Source: Piscinibacter sp. XHJ-5 (GTDB lineage: Bacteria > Pseudomonadota > Gammaproteobacteria > Burkholderiales > Burkholderiaceae_C). From it: 64,000 nt of DNA. Numbering within the stretch: the first letter of the stretch is position 1; the number at the start of each line of letters is the position of its first letter. Under the pieces are notes generated by a model. The model saw only the letters and a list, made by a program, of their open reading frames with translations. It ran no database searches and was not told the origin of the DNA. Shown piece after piece: positions 60,332 through 64,000 of this stretch. The DNA lies in contig NZ_CP123228.1 of the NCBI RefSeq assembly GCF_029855045.1, forward strand, positions 124,001 through 188,000. The letters run 5' to 3'. A program made the translations under genes and the position numbers.

Positions 60332-60909
60332 CACACGCCCGCATCCTCTGCCTGGTCGGCGCGGCCCTGCTCGGGCTCGCCGGCCCAGCCGTCCGGGCCG
60401 AGCCCGTCGGCTATGCGATCGACCCGTCGCACACCAAGGTCTATTGGGAGACGCGCCACTTTGGCACGTCGACCCACCGCGGCCGCTTCGACGACGTCCA
60501 GGGGCACATCGTGCTGGACCGTGGGGCTGGCAGCGGCGAGGTCTCGATCAGCATCGCCACCGCCTCGGTGTCCAGCGGCGTGCCCGCGCTCGACAAGGTC
60601 CTGCGCGGCTCGGGCTTTCTCGCCAGCGAAGCGCATCCGACGGCCTACTTCGTCGCGCGCCAGCTGCGCTTCGATGGCGAGAAGCTGTCGGGCCTGCGGG
60701 GCGAGTTCACGTTGCGCGGCGTGTCGCGTCCGCTGGAGCTGCGCAGCGAGCACTTCACCTGCCGCGTCGACGGCATGCGCAAGCGCGAAGTCTGCGGCGG
60801 CGACTTCGAAGCGGAGATCCTGCGCAGCGAGTTCGGCAGCACTTTCGGTCTGCCGTTCGTCGGCGACAAGGTGCGCCTGCTGATTGCCGTCGAAGGCGTG
60901 CGCCAGTGA
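60328..60909 (+). CDS. YceI family exported protein (third copy)
   Basis: A 193-residue YceI protein, signal peptide MTHARILCLVGAALLGLAG ending before AEP, barrel start DPSHTKVYWETRHFGTSTHRGRF and FTCRVDGMRKREVCGGDFEA. It is clearly the sister of the second copy (shared KREVCGGDFEA-EILRS), pointing to a local duplication. It ends the b561-yceI operon; no terminator with a U-run follows, though a short GC-rich stem is present. Confidence 0.93.
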   Translation: MTHARILCLVGAALLGLAGPAVRAEPVGYAIDPSHTKVYWETRHFGTSTHRGRFDDVQGHIVLDRGAGSGEVSISIATASVSSGVPALDKVLRGSGFLASEAHPTAYFVARQLRFDGEKLSGLRGEFTLRGVSRPLELRSEHFTCRVDGMRKREVCGGDFEAEILRSEFGSTFGLPFVGDKVRLLIAVEGVRQ

Positions 60910-60985
60910 GCGCGGTGCGCGCTGCGCACTGCATGCACGCGGGTCAAAACTGATTCGACCGCGACTCATCGTGCCAAGGGGTTAG

Positions 60986-60999
60986 ACCTACTTGTCGGT
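60986..60999. promoter_or_regulatory. Possible TetR-type operator upstream of the TRAP operon
   Basis: ACCTACTTGTCGGT reads as ACC-N-AC-NN-GT-N-GGT, an imperfect palindrome of the form seen for many TetR-family operators, 90 bases before dctP. Its edge contains TTGTCG, a possible -35. The rest of the 179-base gap shows nothing more I can name. Confidence 0.3.
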
Positions 61000-61088
61000 C
61001 GTCAGACGACGCCCGACAGTGGGCAAGTCGTGGGACGGACACCCTGGTCCGCGCATCGTGCGACCGACGAACCTCAAGAGGAGACAAG

Positions 61089-62207
61089 ATGAGCACCACC
61101 TCGCCGACCCAGCGCCGACGCTTCCTGAAGAAGGCCGCCACCAGTGCTGCCACCGCCGGCGCGTTGGCCACCCCGATGATCGCCACGGCGCAGACCACCG
61201 CGCTGCGCTTCCAGAGCACCTGGCCGGCCAAGGACATCTTCCACGAGTACGCCAACGACTTCGCCAAGAAGGTCAACGACATGGCCGGCGGCAAACTCAA
61301 GATCGAGGTGCTTCCCGCGGGCGCCGTCGTGCCGGCTTTCCAGCTGCTGGAGGCCGTCAACAAGGGCACGCTCGACGGCGGCCACGGCGTCGTCGCCTAT
61401 CACTACGGCAAGAATTCCGCGCTCGCGCTTTGGGGCTCCGGTCCGGCCTTCGGCATGGATCCGAACATGGTGCTCGCGTGGCACAACTACGGCGGCGGCA
61501 AGGCGCTGCTCGAGGAGATCTACAAGTCGATCAACATGGACGTGGTGTCGTACCTGTACGGTCCGATGCCCACGCAGCCGCTCGGCTGGTTCAAGAAGCC
61601 GGTCGCCAAGGTCGCCGATCTGAAGGGCCTGAAATTCCGCACGGTCGGCCTGTCGGTCGACATCTTCACGGCCCTGGGCACCGCGGTGAACCCGCTGCCG
61701 GGCGGCGAGATCGTGCCGGCCCTGGACCGCGGCCTGATCGACGCGGCCGAGTTCAACAACGCTTCCAGCGACCGGGCCCTGGGCTTCCAGGATGTGGCGA
61801 AGAACTGCATGCTGCAGAGCTTCCACCAGAGCGGCGAGCAGTTCGAGATCCTGTTCAACAAGGGCAAGTACAACGCCCTGGCCACTGAGCTCAAGGCCAT
61901 CATCGACTACGCGGTGCAGGCGGCCAGCGCCGACATGAGCTGGAAGGCGATCGACCGCAATACCAAGGACTACGAAGAGCTGAAGAAGGCCGGCGTCAAG
62001 TTCTACAAGACCCCCGACGCCATCCTGCGGGCCCAGCTCGAGGCCTGGGACAAGATCGTTGCCACCAAGTCCTCCGAGAACGCGCTGTTCAAGAAGGTGA
62101 TCGAGTCGCAGAAGGCCTTCGCCCAGGCAGCCGGGCAGTGGCAGAGCGACTACATGGTCGACTTCAAGATGGCCTACAACCACTACTTCGCGAAAAAGAA
62201 GGGCTGA
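61089..62207 (+). CDS. TRAP transporter substrate-binding protein (DctP family)
   Basis: A 372-residue binding protein with a Tat signal (QRRRFLKKAATSAATAGA). The DctP fold shows GLKFRTVGLSVDIFTALG, where the Arg is the carboxylate anchor, and PLPGGEIVPALDRGLIDAAEF. Blocks such as GSGPAFGMDPN and PMPTQPLGWFKKPV recall the 2-oxoacid-binding TakP branch, so a keto- or hydroxy-acid ligand is likely. A GAGGAGAC site precedes the ATG at 61089. A strong hairpin lies between it and dctQ. Confidence 0.93.
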   Translation: MSTTSPTQRRRFLKKAATSAATAGALATPMIATAQTTALRFQSTWPAKDIFHEYANDFAKKVNDMAGGKLKIEVLPAGAVVPAFQLLEAVNKGTLDGGHGVVAYHYGKNSALALWGSGPAFGMDPNMVLAWHNYGGGKALLEEIYKSINMDVVSYLYGPMPTQPLGWFKKPVAKVADLKGLKFRTVGLSVDIFTALGTAVNPLPGGEIVPALDRGLIDAAEFNNASSDRALGFQDVAKNCMLQSFHQSGEQFEILFNKGKYNALATELKAIIDYAVQAASADMSWKAIDRNTKDYEELKKAGVKFYKTPDAILRAQLEAWDKIVATKSSENALFKKVIESQKAFAQAAGQWQSDYMVDFKMAYNHYFAKKKG

Positions 62208-62235
62208 ACCCGCTTCCCGCTTCCCGCTGCACTCG

Positions 62236-62268
62236 CGCCAGTCCTCCGGCAGTTCCGGAGGACTGGCG
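62236..62268 (+). other. Hairpin between dctP and dctQ
   Basis: CGCCAGTCCTCCGG (62236-62249), loop CAGTT, CCGGAGGACTGGCG (62255-62268): a perfect 14-bp stem 29 bases after the dctP stop. The following bases are not U-rich enough for an efficient terminator. It probably stabilises dctP mRNA or partly reduces read-through, giving more binding protein than permease. Confidence 0.6.
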
Positions 62269-62286
62269 TCGCCTTTCGTTCACTGC

Positions 62287-62958
62287 ATGAGCCTGCCGAT
62301 GGACGTTCAACGATTGCTTCACACGGCCGACCGCATCAGCACGTGGGTGGGCAAGATCTTCGCCTGGCTGATCGTGTTGCTGATGCTGGTGGTGTGCATC
62401 GAGGTCTTCAAGCGCTACGCGCTGAATGCGCCGACCGCGTGGATCTACGACATCAACAACATGATGTACGGCACGCTGTTCATGATGTGCGGCGCCTATA
62501 CGCTGGCGCACGACGGACATGTGCGCGGCGACTTTCTCTACGGCAGCATGAAGCCGCGCACGCAGGCCACCCTGGACCTCATCCTGTTCATCGTGTTCTT
62601 TCTGCCCGGCATCGGCGCGCTCACCTGGGCCGGCTGGGACTACTTCAACGACTCGCTGGCCATGCGCGAGCAGACATTCAACGCCACGCCGCTGCCGGTG
62701 TATCCGTTCAAGTTCGTCATCCCCGTGGCGGGCGTGATCGTGATGATGCAGGGCCTCGCCGAGATCATCCGATGCATCGTGTGCCTGCGAACCGGCGCGT
62801 GGCCCGAGCGGCTGAAGGACGCCGAGGAGATGGACGTCGTGGCGCAGCAGCTCGCCGGCAGCACCTATGTCGACGAGGAGGCGCGCCGGCAGGCGATAGA
62901 CAACGCCAAGCGCATCGACGAGGCGGCGCGGCAGCGCGGCGCCGGAGCCGGTACGTGA
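62287..62958 (+). CDS. TRAP transporter small permease (DctQ family)
   Basis: A 223-residue membrane protein with four helices (about 20-40, 60-80, 100-120 and 145-170) and the DctQ core TAWIYDINNMMYGTLFMMCGAYTLAHDGHVRGD. It has a longer C-terminal cytoplasmic tail (about 180-223) than usual, rich in Asp, Glu and Arg. The ATG at 62287 is 79 bases after dctP. The large permease follows after 25 bases. Confidence 0.93.
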   Translation: MSLPMDVQRLLHTADRISTWVGKIFAWLIVLLMLVVCIEVFKRYALNAPTAWIYDINNMMYGTLFMMCGAYTLAHDGHVRGDFLYGSMKPRTQATLDLILFIVFFLPGIGALTWAGWDYFNDSLAMREQTFNATPLPVYPFKFVIPVAGVIVMMQGLAEIIRCIVCLRTGAWPERLKDAEEMDVVAQQLAGSTYVDEEARRQAIDNAKRIDEAARQRGAGAGT

Positions 62959-62983
62959 GCGCCGCAGCGCGGAGGGCAGCCCT

Positions 62984-64000
62984 GTGAGCGACGCGGCACT
63001 CGGCCTGTCGATGCTCGGCCTGATCGTGGTCGTCATCATGCTGGGCTTCCCGACCGCGTTCACGCTGATGGGCCTGGGCATGTTCTTCGGCTTCATCGCG
63101 TTCTACAACCCGTCGCAGCACTGGATCGACAACCGCGTGTTCGACCTGATGGTGCAGCGCGCCTACGGCGCGATGACCAACGAGACGCTGCTGTCGATCC
63201 CGCTGTTCGTGCTGATGGGCTACGTGATGGAACGCGGAGCGCTGGTGGACAAGATGTTCCACAGCGTGCAGCTGGCCTTCCGCCGGCTGCCGGGCTCTCT
63301 GGCGGTCGCGACGCTGATCATCTGCACGTTCTGGGGCATCGCCAGCGGCCTGGTCGGCGCGGTGGTGGTGCTGATGGGCGTCATCGCGATGCGGCCGATG
63401 CTCAACGCCGGCTACGACACCCGGCTGGCGGCCGGCGTCATCACCGCCGGCGGCACGTTGGGCATCCTGATACCGCCGTCGGTGATGATCATCGTCTACG
63501 CGGCGGTCGCCGGGCAGTCGGTCGTCAAGCTGTACGCGGCGGCAATGTTCCCCGGCTTTTTCCTCGCCTTCCTGTACCTGGTCTACGTGATCGGCTGGGC
63601 CATGATCCAGCCCAAGGTCGCGCCCCGGCTGCCGCTGGAACAGCAGCGCGCGCCGGTCTCGCCCTGGGTCAGGCAGGTCGCCGACACCCATGGCGGGCGC
63701 ATGCTGCCGGCGCTGCTCAAGGCGGTGGTGGCACCCGGGCGTGTTCTCTCCGCATCGGTGGAGGGTGTGCGGGTCACCTGGTGGCTGCTTCTGCGCAACC
63801 TCGTGACCGCCCTGGTGCCGGTGCTGCTGGCGGCGGTGACGCTGGGCGCGGTGTGGTGGTACGTGACCATCTATTCGCAGAAGGACAGCAATCCGGAGCC
63901 GGCGGCGGCGGAGCAGGTGCAGAAAGCGCGGGAGCCGTCCGCCGGCGGCGTGCAGGAGCCTCCTTCCTCAGGGTCGGAGCCGCAGTCCGGCGGGTTGCAG
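62984..64000 (+). CDS. TRAP transporter large permease (DctM family), partial
   Basis: The 12-helix channel subunit that drives Na+-coupled uptake; 339 codons are in the window and the C-terminal part is beyond base 64000. The start is GTG at 62984 with GGAGGG upstream. Residues 1 to about 205 are the normal DctM N-half (GFPTAFTLMGLGMFFGF, ETLLSIPLFVLMGYVMERG, TFWGIASGLVGAVVV, GTLGILIPPSVMIIVYA). From about 206 the sequence departs: a soluble stretch, an extra helix at about 265-295 (NLVTALVPVLLAAVTLGAVW), and a Pro/Ser/Gly-rich tail to the window end. This is an insertion of more than 130 residues in the middle of the family domain. Confidence 0.92.
   Translation, partial: MSDAALGLSMLGLIVVVIMLGFPTAFTLMGLGMFFGFIAFYNPSQHWIDNRVFDLMVQRAYGAMTNETLLSIPLFVLMGYVMERGALVDKMFHSVQLAFRRLPGSLAVATLIICTFWGIASGLVGAVVVLMGVIAMRPMLNAGYDTRLAAGVITAGGTLGILIPPSVMIIVYAAVAGQSVVKLYAAAMFPGFFLAFLYLVYVIGWAMIQPKVAPRLPLEQQRAPVSPWVRQVADTHGGRMLPALLKAVVAPGRVLSASVEGVRVTWWLLLRNLVTALVPVLLAAVTLGAVWWYVTIYSQKDSNPEPAAAEQVQKAREPSAGGVQEPPSSGSEPQSGGLQ

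Noticed and set aside
60914..60928. Short stem GTGCGC/GCGCAC after the third yceI gene
   Set aside because: Only six base pairs with no U-run; too weak to call a terminator.

Overview
The window is gene-dense, very GC-rich chromosomal DNA, with third codon positions almost all G or C and little space between genes. Gene content points to a betaproteobacterium of the order Burkholderiales, probably near the Rubrivivax/Leptothrix/Methylibium group. The main evidence is the pilT/cyclic-nucleotide-binding/pilU cluster, OxyR next to Dps, a coxMNOP-like oxidase, an Lrp-controlled PutA, GTP-dependent PEP carboxykinase and a TRAP transporter. This placement is inferred from gene families and order, not from a database search. 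I see no rRNA, tRNA, IS element, prophage, CRISPR array or plasmid function. The region reads as core and soft-core chromosome with a few accessory genes.

Layout. 0-3.5 kb (minus): the start of a 3-hydroxyisobutyrate dehydrogenase family gene, then pilU, a cyclic-nucleotide-binding gene and pilT (type IV pilus retraction). 3.5-6.6 kb: a YggS-type PLP protein, an EamA exporter divergent from an AraC regulator, and an Lrp regulator. 6.7-10.5 kb: putA and proC. 10.6-16.3 kb: two small membrane proteins and a caa3-type oxidase operon. 16.3-18.5 kb: slipin and NfeD. 18.7-20.8 kb: glutamate dehydrogenase and UbiA. 20.9-25.0 kb: a 1364-residue lipoprotein with a G8 domain and beta-helix related to animal CEMIP/TMEM2. 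25.2-34.3 kb: RF3, an Fpg-like glycosylase, a DJ-1 protein, Dps, OxyR, RecG, QueA and Tgt. 34.3-42.2 kb: a CAAX-type protease, an LplT-PlsC fusion, three small envelope or unknown proteins, an HTH regulator, a lipoprotein, RlmJ and a MOSC protein. 42.2-47.6 kb: an orphan tungstate-type binding protein and a MacAB-like exporter. 47.9-50.1 kb: pckG with a terminator-like hairpin in its leader, and an 83-residue gene behind a palindromic promoter. 50.3-58.5 kb: hutU-hutD-hutF-hutI, convergent hutG and an ABC importer. 58.6-60.9 kb: cytochrome b561 and three tandem YceI genes. 61.1-64.0 kb: a TRAP transporter whose large permease runs off the window.

How the genes work together. Proline (PutA), histidine (Hut) and glutamate (GdhA) catabolism all lead to glutamate and 2-oxoglutarate, and PckG drains oxaloacetate to PEP, so much of the window serves growth on amino acids and organic acids. 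Two copies of the palindrome AGTGGTCTAG(N)C(N)ACT, in front of hutU and in the hutG/ABC divergent region, suggest one GntR/HutC-type repressor for both hut transcripts and probably the ABC importer. Neither hutC nor hutH is present. The points most worth a second look are the G8 lipoprotein, the shared hut operators, the pckG leader hairpin, the palindrome before the 83-residue gene and the b561/triple-YceI operon.
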